Below, piece by piece: positions 11,759 through 23,200 of a stretch of 64,000 nt of DNA. Made by a program: the position numbers and the translations under genes. The notes under the pieces are model-generated. The model did no database searches and had not been told where the DNA came from. It was given only the letters and a program-made list of their open reading frames with translations. How positions within the stretch are numbered: the first letter of the stretch is position 1; each line of letters starts with the position of its first letter. This DNA is from Cloeon dipterum (taxonomy: Eukaryota > Arthropoda > Insecta > Ephemeroptera > Baetidae): contig NC_088789.1 of assembly GCF_949628265.1 (NCBI RefSeq), forward strand, positions 31,055,883 through 31,119,882, read 5' to 3'.

Positions 11759-13592
11759 TCAAGTGCGACGTTGGCGGAACGATTCTAATGTCGGAACGAG
11801 TGTTTTATTCTTGACAATTAGTTTCCTGATTTTGCAACGAGGATAAAAATTGCCACTTTTCATACGGTTTGCAAAATCAGCATACTCTATTCCATCAGAG
11901 AAAAACTGAACATCTTTCAGTTTTGGAAGAAACGCTGATACATTTTCGAAGAATAGAATGAGTTCCTTGAAAGTATCAAGGTCGAAGTCATCAGCGTAGA
12001 TGAATACATTGAGCGATTCCAGTTCCTGCAGGATCTGATTGTCAGTAACCATCATGTTTAATTCGAACAAATCTTCTTGATAGAGAACATCGAATATTTC
12101 AACTTTTTTCAAATGCGGTGACGATAGCATCTTGGGAAGAAAGTTTCCTCGTTCATACCTGCAAATCATAATGACATTATTTTTTGTTTTTATTATTTGG
12201 AGTAACGTTTTTTACCCAGTGTTGTTCAAATAAAGTTCTTTGAGGTGAGGTAACTTCTCCAGATGTACTGAAGTTCGATCAAGACCTACTCTGATCAGTT
12301 GAATAATTTCCAGCTTTGGACACAAGTCTAAGATTTTCGCGTCAAAACTTCGTTGATCACGACTTTCTATACAAAGCGTTCGCAATTCTTGACCGTACAT
12401 GCGCAAAACGTCGGTAATGACCGTTTCATTTTCAGCATTCCAAGCAATCAGTGTTCTGATGTTGGAAAATTTTGGCATTTGTAGATCAATTGATTTGTTC
12501 CCGACAAACTGACATTGGATCTAGAACAAAAATATTTGTAGACGAATGAAAGCTGGATATTTGGTTAATTGTACCTCAAGATAAGTGATGTCAGGGTGTT
12601 TTAGGTGAATGTCCATTTCTGACGAATTGAACCAGTCGTTGCCACGGGAAAAATACTTCCGTGGCCCTGGAGTCCCTTTCTCAGAGTCTGACACAAGAAA
12701 GTCTTCAAAAATGTAGGGATGGAATGCAGTTTCATATCCTTGTTCCAAGTGTGATGCGATATTTAGATGAGGCGATTGCTGCTGGATTTTACGTTTTTCA
12801 TTTTCGTTCGTAGTACACACGAGCAATCTCAGGTTTCCAAGGGATTGCTTAAGCTCCGGCCATGATACTCTGATGCCGTGTCTCCCTAATAGACGGACAT
12901 AAAGGACTTGTAGTTCAGGCATGCTTCTACACAGGTTTTTGAGTTGAGCAGTTGCGATAGAGATACGCTTTATCTCTAATATTTTGAGATGCTTCAATCC
13001 GGTCAGGTAGCAATAAAGCAAAGTCAAATGTTCTTCCTTGCTATTATCGATGTTTCTGCTGTTGAAGACAATATGCTCTATGTTTGGAGCATGTTGCTTG
13101 GCTGTGTCAATGACCTGTAAAATTATGTGTCAGTTAAATCATTAAAGATAAATGAAATCTGCTTTATCATATTACCCATTTCAGAATGATGATCTCGTCG
13201 TTTGTAAGATATTTTATAGCATCTGTATAAATCGGTGGTCTCTCTGGCAAAAAAGCATCCAAATCCAAATACTTGGTGCTTGCATTCAGAAGGAAGGGAA
13301 TTTCCATTCGATATTCGATTTTGTTTATTTGTGGATTCTGTTCCATTTCAACCAGCAATTGTTGAAATATTTCCCCACACAAGTTGGGCGCTAAAGAAAA
13401 ATGTTTTATTTAAAAATAAGATTGTTAAAAAATTGATCACTTACTCAAATAATTCGCGAGATGGTTCTTTGGAACAAGGGCAGCGTCTAGGTTTAAGTTT
13501 CTTATGATTGTTCCAATCACATTCTTCTCCATCTTTTTTAACTTCGCTAGTATACTTCTAGGCAATTCACCTGAATCTTCATGGTTCTCCAT
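11759..13592 (-). CDS. Leucine-rich-repeat protein, tandem copy B (535 aa, diverged)
   Basis: Exons (minus strand, 5' to 3') are 13592-13445, 13390-13176, 13114-12575, 12520-12216 and 12158-11759. The intron positions and phases match copies A and C (1,0,0,2), and the total is 1608 bp. The protein starts MENHEDSGELPRSIL and keeps the N-terminal VPKNHLANYL block, the KYLDLDAFL block and the LRR core (LKHLKILEIKR, LPHLKELYLNN). The sequence is clearly diverged from A and C along its whole length, so it is the older duplicate. All reading frames are intact. Function is inferred only as LRR-mediated binding. An AATAAA lies 13 bp past the stop on the minus strand. Confidence 0.83.
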
Positions 13593-16408
13593 CCTGAATC
13601 ATATATCTAAACAAATTTGTAAAATTAATATAACGCTTGGCTCTTCAAGCTAAATTATGTCAAAAGCTGCTTTTTGCACCTTGCCAGGGGATTTTCGGTC
13701 AAATATGTGTAGTGTTTTAATTATAATATGCTGCGTGCGAGGGAGAAACAAAAACAAGATACCTATCGGTTTTAAATCAAAATTTTCGTTTTTCTGGTAG
13801 GCAGGAACGCGGGTTATGTTTTTGTGAAAGATATTAACTAGGCTTTGTTCGCATTGTTCGTGGTTTTGGTGGGGTGCGGTCGCGAGTGGTGGTATCGCTG
13901 GGTTGTATCTAATTTTGGGGGTCAGCAACCCTAGGAGGGTGGCAACCGTAATGGAACTGCCATTCTGATGGGGTTTGGCAACCCTAGAAGTTGTTTCAAC
14001 CCAGAGTGCCTGGCAATCTTAGGGGTTGTGAAAACCTCACAGCCTCTTTAGCTTCGGCTACAGCGTCAACTCCCTCTAACTCAGGTCCATCTCGTGCATG
14101 CGGCCCTTGAAGAAACGGCCAAATTGTCCTCTCGTGACTCACGCGTGTAAGTGCGTGTCGGCGGGCACGTCGATCCGCTCGGCTGCACGAGCCATAAATT
14201 ACTGCGCGATTGAAAACACAGCTACAGCTTCGTTTGAGTTGAAATCCGGAAGTACGCATCGCGCACGGCATATTACGCTCGTTACGTCAAGATCAATTTT
14301 TTTCAAATAATATGTTCTTGAGAGAGGCTAAGCACTATTCTAATATTTACAAACTATTTTACCTCAATATACAATCCTATTCACTTGAAAAACCAATAAT
14401 CTTCGGCCGAAAGGAAACGTTCTCTTGCAGATATAAACAAGCAGTATCAGGTGGTCGGAGGGGAGAGTTAGAAAGGGAGGAGAAAAAGTAGAGCAGCCGT
14501 TATGGATTGGCACACGCTTTTGAGTTGCCGAAAATAAAATTAGAAAGCTTTCACCATTTCTCAAAATCAAATTTGAATATTTATTTTTAAAATTGAGGCT
14601 ACAATATGCCAAGTGCTAGACTAGAAAACACAGCTCCTTTTCTCACACTGCAGCTGCAAGTTCTGCATGACAGTGAAGCGCCGGCAGCGCCACAGCATAA
14701 TTTTGCGAATGAGAGCCAAATTGACTTAATTTAATTAAAGATATCGTTGATCATATGATAATTAGATTTTAAAATGTAACAAAAGCTACTGGCCATCGAT
14801 TGGTACCAAAATTAAACAATATGGATCAGTCAGGAAATAAAGATTGTTAAACGGAGAAATGACCAACCAAGAAATAGCCACTTGAGCTGTGTGTTGTAAA
14901 TTGTAAGAATGAACGAGTTAAGTAAGATTGCTGCTACAAGCATGTACCAACTTAAATTTATAATTAGCGTGCTATATCCCTGGGAGGTGCTGTGCTCTGA
15001 CGAGAAAGGTACATATTAAATTTGGTGAGACAAAACAGACGTCGATGGCGACTGGAAAAATTTCGTTGGCTCGGCTTTTTGGGCCTTTTAGGACTGTATA
15101 GTTGTAATTTTTCGATATAAATTTCTTAATCTGCCATCTTCCAATAAAAAGCCGTCTGGTAAATTTATTTATCTTAATTTAACAAGAATTTTGTTAGTGT
15201 TTGCCTGCGCTTGCGGGAATCCCGCAGGACCCACCAGCCCCTGATCACTCTTATGGTGCGTAAATGCGCCAGCTCAGCAGTTGCAGCTACACACAGGTGG
15301 CAGGTCGATAGCTTTTTCAGCCAATCAGAGGCCGTCTCGGAGCTTGTTGCCTGTTACGCCCACGAAAATCTCTGCACACGTCCCTCTTCGCCTCCTCCTG
15401 CAAGTGGGCGTAACAGGCAACAAACTCCGAGACGGCCTCTGATTGGCTGAAGAAGCAATCGACCTGCCACCTGTGTGTGGCTGCAGAACTTACAAACTGA
15501 CGCATTTACTTGCCATATTGAGTGACCAGGGGCTTGGACCCACCGGCTACCCCCCTAAAGCGATCTTAGGGGGGAGGGGCGTAACCGAGGGAGCAATATT
15601 ATGCATTAAGACTTGACGCTCTATCCACCCTGGACCCTGCAGTTCGTCTTGGAGGTTGGACGATGGAGCTCGAATTCTTTTCCCCGGCCTGTCTTTCTGC
15701 GCAGACTTGCTGCCACTCCTCGTCCTAAAATATTATTTCTTAGCCTCAGGGGTGCCGGCTGTCGCTCGTTGAAGGAAGGTTTAAGGGCACAGCGGGTTAG
15801 GCTCTGGATCATCCCAAGCAGAGATCCCTCGATGGTCGTGGCGGTGGCCAGTTTCTTGGACGAATAGACGCATCCTCCTCCGGCTAGAGGGAACTCCTCA
15901 CCGCCAAGGCAGAGGCCCTGTGTGATTCTACGGTGTCGTGAGCAAAAATTCGCTGGGTGACTTTTTCGAGCCACTTTGGGCGCTTGCAACAAAACCAGAT
16001 TTTGGGCCAGAATGTGGTCCCCAGAAAAATATTTGGCATCGATCAATGCGGCGTGAAAAGCTGAGCAAGATGCTCTTGACCGAAAGTGAGAGACGACGTG
16101 TTTGTTTCGCAAAAGCAGTTAATTCACGCGATGGCAGAGGCCTAGTTGGCGATCTCCAGTGCCGCTCTAGTCAGTGAGAGAGATTAAAAGTCTACAACTT
16201 TTGACTTAAATAAAATTAATAAACAACAAATAAATAAAATTAATTGTTTAACGGCGGTGGCAATTATTATATTAAAAAATAATTTTAAATGACGTCAAGA
16301 GTTATATTTATAGTTGAATTTTAATTAACGTTTTTGAGGATAATTCGAAGAAGGTAAATATGCAAGTTTTAATAAGAGAATAAGCTTGCGGAGTATGAAT
16401 ATATAATA
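13593..16408. repeat. Intergenic repeats between LRR genes B and C
   Basis: Bases 13855-14200 repeat the GGTGGCAACC and GTCGGCGGGCACGTCGATCCGCTCGGC segments seen upstream of gene A. Bases 14350-14680 hold a copy of the roughly 280 bp unit. Bases 14720-14850 match 19725-19850 (ACCAAAATTAA.CAATAT, GATCAGTCAGGAAATAAAG). A hairpin copy lies at 15261-15509. Bases 15610-16175 match 6900-7135 but carry about 330 extra bases in the middle (about 15750-16080). A 163-codon open frame on the minus strand covers this segment, but its composition is unlike a protein and I regard it as non-coding. Confidence 0.65.
15261..15509. repeat. Hairpin element (family H, copy 3)
   Basis: The left arm TAAATGCGCCAGCTCAGCAG and the right arm (ending CTGACGCATTTA) enclose mirrored CAGGTGGCAGGTCGATAGCT, CCAATCAGAGGCCGTCTCGG and CCTGTTACGCCCAC segments. 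The central loop differs from copies 1 and 2 (CTCTTCGCCTCCTCCTGC). It lies 3' of LRR gene C. Confidence 0.78.
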
Positions 16409-16424
16409 TTTATTCAAAACAATT

Positions 16425-18274
16425 TCAACGGCGCAGTTTGCCGAACGATTCAATTATCGGAACGAGAGTTTTATTGCTTACAATCATGGCCTTGATTTCG
16501 TTAATAAGATAATCTTGACCATTTTTCAAACGTTTTGCAACATCAACATAATCTTCGCAATCAAAGATAAATTTGATATCTTTCAATTTTGGAAGGAATG
16601 CTGATACCTTTTCTAAGAAAACAAGGAGTTCCTTAAAAGCATCAGTTGCCATGGCCATGTCACGACCCAAGCTGTATATCGTAAGCGTTTCCAATTCCTG
16701 AAGTATCAGACCTTCAGTCACCATCGTGTTCAATTCATCCAAATCCCCTTTGTAGTAGACAACAACACGTAAATAAAGTTTTTGTAAACGTGGTGATGAC
16801 AGCATCTTTGGAAGGAATTTTCCTCTTGGGTATCTGCAAATCAGTGTCATTATTTCACATTTCATTTTTAAATTTAACATTTATTTACCCAGAAACATCC
16901 ATATAGAGATCTTTTAGGTAAGGAAAATTCTTCAGTTGCATTGATGTTTCACCAAAATCAAGAAACCTCAGTTGAATTGATTCCAGATTTGGGCAAAGTT
17001 CCAAGATTTTCATATCAACATCTCCGTCACCCAAAGATGCTCCCAAACAGAGTGATTGCAGACCAGGGCCGTAGAAGCGCAAAATTTTGGTAAAAAGAGC
17101 GTCACAGCGACTACCATGCATGATAAGAGTCTTGATCTTGGAAAAGTTTGGCAATTGGAGCCGATCAGGTGTAATCTCCCAGGCATCGTAACAATTGATC
17201 TAAAACGACAGAAATTTATATGTTAGAGATAAAAAGTTGACGTTTGGGAGAACTGAACCTCAAGATAAGTGACATCCGGGTATATTTCGTGAATGTCCAT
17301 ATCGGGTGACTTGAACCAGTTTCTGCCACAGGAGAAATATTTCAGTTGTCCTGGATTTCCTTTCTCTGTCACTTGGAAGTGTCTATACTTGACGAGACGG
17401 AATGTAGTTTTCACCTCATCTTCTTCAAAGTCTTCGACGAAATTAAGAAGGGGAAACTGATGCAGTATTGCCCATTTTTCACCTTCAAAAGAAAATCCCA
17501 TGAGCAGTCTCACGTTTCCAAGGGATTGTCTAATCTCCTCATCTGTCACATCGAGACGGGACCCTGCAAATCCGCGAATACCTAAGATTTGTAATTGCGG
17601 CAAGTTTTTGCAGAGTTGAATGACATGACGGAACTCTATAAAGACCCGTTTCATCACTAATATTTTGAGATTCTTCAAGTCGGCCAGGTAGTCGAGCAAA
17701 GTCAAATGTTGGGCGTTCTGGCGATCAATGTTTCTGCTGTTGAACACAATATGCTCGATGTTTGGAGCTTGATACTTCACTATGTTGATGACCTTTAAAA
17801 TATTGTCAGTTAAATATGAAAAATTGATGGAAAACTTGTATTTCATTTACCCAAAGAACAACGTCCATTTCTTGACACTCAACAGTCGGACACTCTTCTG
17901 GGTAATAATGTGATTTACACTCTCGCAAAAAAGCATCCAAATCCAAGTATTTGGTGTTTGCAGTCAGCAGGCAGGGGATTTTCAGTAGATATTGAAACTT
18001 ATTAATTTCAGGATTCTTTTTCATCTCAACAAGTAATTGTTGAAATATTTTGTCACACATGTTGTATGCTATAAAAATGATTAGTTTACACAATTAACGT
18101 TCAAAATGTTAACTTACAAAAATATGTCGCGAGATGGTTCCTTAGATATAGGGCTGCGTGTGGGTCTATACTTCTGATGATTGTTCCAATAGCTATCTTC
18201 TCCAACTTTTGGACCCCGTACAATCTTGTGAGTCTCCTTTTGGTCATCTCGACCAAATCTTTTTGCTCCTCCAT
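16425..18274 (-). CDS. Leucine-rich-repeat protein, tandem copy C (542 aa)
   Basis: Exons (minus strand, 5' to 3') are 18274-18118, 18068-17851, 17792-17259, 17199-16889 and 16833-16425. Each lies 9035 bp from its copy A counterpart and has the same length. Exons 3-5 and introns 3-4 are almost base-identical to copy A; introns 3 and 4 show no difference that I could find. Exons 1-2 and intron 1 are visibly diverged (it starts MEEQKDLVEMTKRRL). This gradient points to recent gene conversion or a partial re-duplication. The domain content is as in copy A. An AATAAA lies 11 bp past the stop. The product is probably a protein-binding adaptor; no catalytic motif is visible. Confidence 0.85.
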
Positions 18275-20297
18275 CCTGAATCAAAGAACAAAATTTATTA
18301 TAACAAATGCTGATATAATTGAAAATTATCAAGTAGGTCAACGGTTGTTTATCCCCTGCGGATTGATTGACAAATTTATGGCAAAAGTTGAACAACTCTG
18401 CGGTGCGAGGAGGTGAAAAGAAAGCAGAATTCGGCCATGGTTCCTTTCCAGCCACAAAGTTGTTTCTATTGGTTTTTAATTAATTATTATACATTCCGGT
18501 AGGCAAATTTCACATGCAAGGAATTGAACTCAGAACTTCTAGCGTATGTTACATTTTTATGACCTCACTCCGTCAGAAAAGATCAATTTTGCCTGTTTAA
18601 AGGTCCCTTCCGCAATTTACATTCAAATATTTTAAATTCGTGAGAAGGGCCAATCATAATTCTGATATTTACAAACTATCTTACCTCAGTAAACTCTCCT
18701 TTTCACTCAAAATACCAAAATTCTTCAGATGAAAGAAAATACAACTTGTTCTTCCAGAAGTAAACAAGCAGTAACACGTCACGCGTCACGTGATCAAGTT
18801 AAGAAGAATTAAGGACACACTTCGTTTACGTGTTCTCCATGATTTTTTTCAGACCCGCCCAGAATTGGTCACGTGAGCTATATTCAGTAAAGGTGGTTCT
18901 GTGACGTCATTTGGAATAAAAATGTAAGCTGGCTGCTGTACCAGTACTGCCTCAAATTTTAAGGAAATCCCCGGGAGGTGCTGCGCTCTAACGAGAAAGA
19001 TTTTAACCAAAGTTGGTGCCTTACATTCAAAATTAAGAAATGAATGTGGTATATATGGAAATCTTGTTATTCCCAAGCATTTTCCTCAAGCCTCAAGTAT
19101 TCAAAAGATTTTACCTGTTTGAGTGACCTTTGCACGCCGAAAACCCAAATTGCAACGTTTTCTGGCAGGAAAAATGCAAGCCAAATCAAGCGATCAGTGA
19201 CAAGAGTGGGAAAGGGAGGAGAAATAGGAGGCTAGAGCTGTTATGAATTCGCGCATGCTATTGGGGAGCAAATCAGCAAAAAATAAATTGGAAAGCTTTC
19301 GCTATTTATCAAAATCAAATTTGAATGTTGATTTGTAAAATTGAGGCTCAAATATGCCAAGTACTTGACACAAAAACATAACTCCTTTCCCCACACTACA
19401 GCTGCCAGCTGTGCATCACAGTGCGCAAAAGCAACGTGTTTATAAACAAGTGGTAGCAGGTGATCTGAGAAGAGATTTGGAAAGGGAGGAGAAAAGGTCG
19501 AGTAGCTGTTATTAATTTGCGCATGCTTTAAAGATTCAAATCAGCAAAAAACAAAATCGATAAGCTTTCAGTATTTCTCAAAATCAAATTTGAATATTTA
19601 TTTGTAAAATCAAGGCTCCAACAAGCCAAGTACTCTACTAGAAAACACAGCTCCCTTCCTCACACTTCGATTGTGAGTTGTGCGGCACCTGAGCAAAATA
19701 CTGCGATTGCGAAACAAATCGACTTAATTTAATTTTAGATGTCGTTAACGACATGACATTTTGATTTTATAATGTGTCAATAATTACTGGCTATCGATTG
19801 ATACCAAAATTAAGCAATATCGATCAGTCAGGAAATAAAGATTGTTAAAGGAAATTTTCAGGTTAAATGCAACAATTTACAACCTGGCGGAACTTACCCA
19901 GTGAGACTTCTAGCTTTCAGTCTCTTTGCCTCATTGTGAAATTTGACAATAATAATATTAGTCCTAAAAAGGCGACTGGTTATCTCTCTGACGCACGATC
20001 CGAGAGGTCAAAGGTGGAGTTATGGCTCTGCTGATGACCCTGGGCATGTCAGCGGAGAGGCCAGTTCGCCTTTTGTTTTTATTTATATTGAATCGTCCTA
20101 ATTTTTCAATGATATTTTTTGATATCGGGATAGCAGGGGAAGCCATCGACACTTTTAGGTGATTTTCACTGTCCCTTCGCGCGTCAAAGGAGTCGGGAAA
20201 TCCTGCTGGGAAATCGCGGAAACGAGCGTGACGCGCGTTGAAATTCCCTCGTTCGTTAGTTCGTTTGCAGCGCAGAGTGAAACTGGCTCGGCGCGAA
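18275..20297. repeat. Repeat-rich spacer between the LRR cluster and the lectin gene
   Basis: Bases 18690-18790, 19190-19400 and 19400-19690 carry copies of the roughly 280 bp unit (CAAATCAGCAAAAAA, AAAATCAAATTTGAAT). Bases 18790-19020 resemble the window's first 230 bases. Bases 19725-19850 repeat 14720-14850. From about 19960 the sequence becomes unique and GC-richer, and is probably the promoter and 5' UTR of the gene starting at 20298. No clear TATA box was picked out. Confidence 0.6.
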
Positions 20298-23200
20298 ATG
20301 AGACCGCTCTGCTGGTTTGCCTTCTTCATTCTTATTCTGGTACGTAGGAAATTCTCACAAATATCGATATTTTTAATCGTTGTTACGTTTGATTGCTTAG
20401 AAATTGATTACTTTGTTTCATTGTAAAATTTTTGATAATATTTTTTAATCAGGTGGTAATTCTTGATGCTGGAAATGCGAAGCAGAGTACCAAACGCCGA
20501 AAGGGTGAATTAATATTTTATTAGAATTCAATTTTACTTCAATCCAATTAAAAAAGCGGGACGGAACGGCAACTCGAAGAATCAAAGGAGGAACCTGATC
20601 GTCAAGTGCTGCGGCTCGTCTTCCTGCTCCGATTCAGACCGAACAACTTTCAAATCTCAGGTATTTTCGAATTCGTCATGTTTTAAATATTATATGAGGT
20701 TGATTTGTGGTTGTGCAGAGCCTGGCGAACGTGACCGCCGGCAAGGTCAAAGCGACGACGAAAACGGCGGGGAAAACTCAAACTGAAACGCCTCCAGTCG
20801 AAGAAACAGGTTAGAGTTAAGTATTTTTGGGAGTGTGCAAACCGCAATTAATTTCCCATTGATGCTCCTTGGAAAATCCCGTACAAATGTGTGGGAAATC
20901 ACACTTTTAAATTTTGTTTGGGTTTGTGTAACGGGGAAAGCGGAAGTCATTAAAAGCCGATCAAATCTAGGCTACGGAAGTTGAGGAATTTGCTTGTTTG
21001 CATAAAAAATATTTAAATCTGCACAAATGTATTGATTTTTAAACAAATTTAGGAAATTTGACGTCTAAAATTTATTTATTTATTTATAGCATTGTCTGAG
21101 GAGCCGTCAACCCCGGCTTTGGAGGAAACAGTAAGCCCGATTACCTCCCCTGCAGTCGATTCCTCATCAACGGAATTGGTTTCATCAACCACAACGGAAG
21201 AGACGACCACCCCGACGACGACAACGACGCCGGCGACCACGACCGAGGAGACGACCACCACCACCGAACAAATTAAATTGACGGGCGTAAAATGTCGCAT
21301 TTTAATCGAAAATAAGGGCTGATTAAATTTTTGGCAGGAATATTGCGTTTTCCGCGGATGCTCCTACCACCCGTGTCCGCTCGACGTGAGTTACAAATAA
21401 AAATAATGATTTTTATTTAAAATTTTTAATTAATTTCAGTCTGTTCTACAAAAGAAAATGTTAAGCGGTGAAAGTAAGTTTACAATAAATTTAAAAAATA
21501 TATATCTAAAATAATTGCTTGTAGACTCGACCGATGGAGCATTTTACTCCCGCTGCAGCAAGAAATATTTCGTTAGCAGCACAAAGGCAAATGAATTTTA
21601 ATCAATTTAAAAACAAAAATCATGAATTAAAAATTCAGAAAACGCGTTACGAGGCAGCAGTGGCGTGCTGCAAATATAACATGCGGCTCCTCAGCATCGA
21701 AACTGACGAAGAGCAAATGTGTCTGACGTCCCTGAACAACGGTTATATATTTTTATTGAAATTTTCGAACCGAATTAAAGTCAAGTGTCTGATTGTTTTT
21801 AATGATAAAAAATATTAATATGTTTTCAGGAAAATTAGGGTGAAATCTGGGAAAATTGAGCTTATTTCGGGTTCTAATGAAGCTAGAATTTTATATTTGG
21901 TGTCAAAAGATGCCTATTCAGACGACAAACAATTTCAAAATATGAACTGCACTTTTTGATTTTTACAAATTGGAGTTATTTTCTAGTTTTAAATTACATT
22001 TTGAATGTCTTATAAACGACTTGTTCAGTATTTTTCTAAGTATGCGATAAAATGTTTCCCCAAGTGTGTGAAACATGCGTATAAATTTTCAGGATGGTGA
22101 ATCTTTCAGTTTTTGAGAAATAAAGGGTAAAAAGGGCCTTTTAGAGTTCACAGGAAAAATCTAAATTGCATGATCGGTTGATTATTAATGCTGGAGATCA
22201 CTCCCGAGGACAGATAAGACCATTAGAGCTTATTAGAAATCGAACCCTGGCGTCAGGGTAGCCTTCAAGCGATCAATTTAATCAAATTCCGAAAAGTAGA
22301 CACTTTAACGACGCCTGACGGGCTTTGTAATGTCTTGATTTGCCAGATCTGCACACACGGCCAAGTCGAGACCTTTCAGAATATGTACAATTTGACCCTT
22401 TGGAAACCATCAGGGTTTAACCTGAGTACCCTGATGGCATCCAAAAGGTCAAAGTTGACAAATTCCTAAATTCCTTGACTTTGAGATCCAATAAAACCAA
22501 TTTATAAATCTTTTTCAGACGTTTTGAAGGAGTCAGGTACAACATTCTGGACGTCAGGGTTGACAGACCCTTTCTGCCAGAGCGTGTGGTGTCCGAACGT
22601 GAACAACTACTCGGTTGACGTTGACGTGGCCATCAACCGGCTGGAGACGACGGCGACGAAAATAACAGACAAGTGCAACACCTACGTCCTCACCGCCGGC
22701 GACGACACCAAGAGCGGACTCAGGTTTTCCGACTGCAACGCTCCCAACAATTTCATTTGCGAGGCATTTTATTTTAATTATTAAAATAAGGGCGTGAACG
22801 AAACAATTCAAAATTGCAGTCTTTCGAGCCGTCATGCCCTCAGGAATGTGTCAAAGATGTAGGTGATAGTTTAATTTATAATTTAAAAGAGAGTATTTAA
22901 TTATTTTACCCCTTTAGACCTCACTTTTCAACAGCAAGGGAAATTTGATTGGTTTGTTTCCTAGTTAAAATTTAATTCTTATAAAAATATATGATTTTAT
23001 TAGACCCTTTGAGTTACGGAAATTGGATCAATAGCTGCAACTTTACGTTTTTATTCGGTACAACTCTGGTAAAGAATTTTCTACAGATTTAAAAAAAAAT
23101 CATACTGCGAGTATTTCCCCTCCAATATCTCAGGGTAACTGGCAAGAAAACTGGGACCAGTGCTGCCAGCTGGGGATGACCCCCTTCCTCCTGGACGAGC

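Noticed and set aside
15621..16112. 163-codon minus-strand open frame between LRR genes B and C
   Set aside because: It spans the edges of duplicated non-coding flank, has no start context or splice continuity, and its sequence resembles no family I know.
20238..20297. Upstream in-frame ATG for the lectin gene
   Set aside because: It would add about 20 basic residues in front of a good signal peptide. The ATG at 20298 is a better start for a secreted protein.
21076..21300. Val-rich minus-strand frame
   Set aside because: It is the antisense of the Thr-rich mucin-like exon of the lectin gene.
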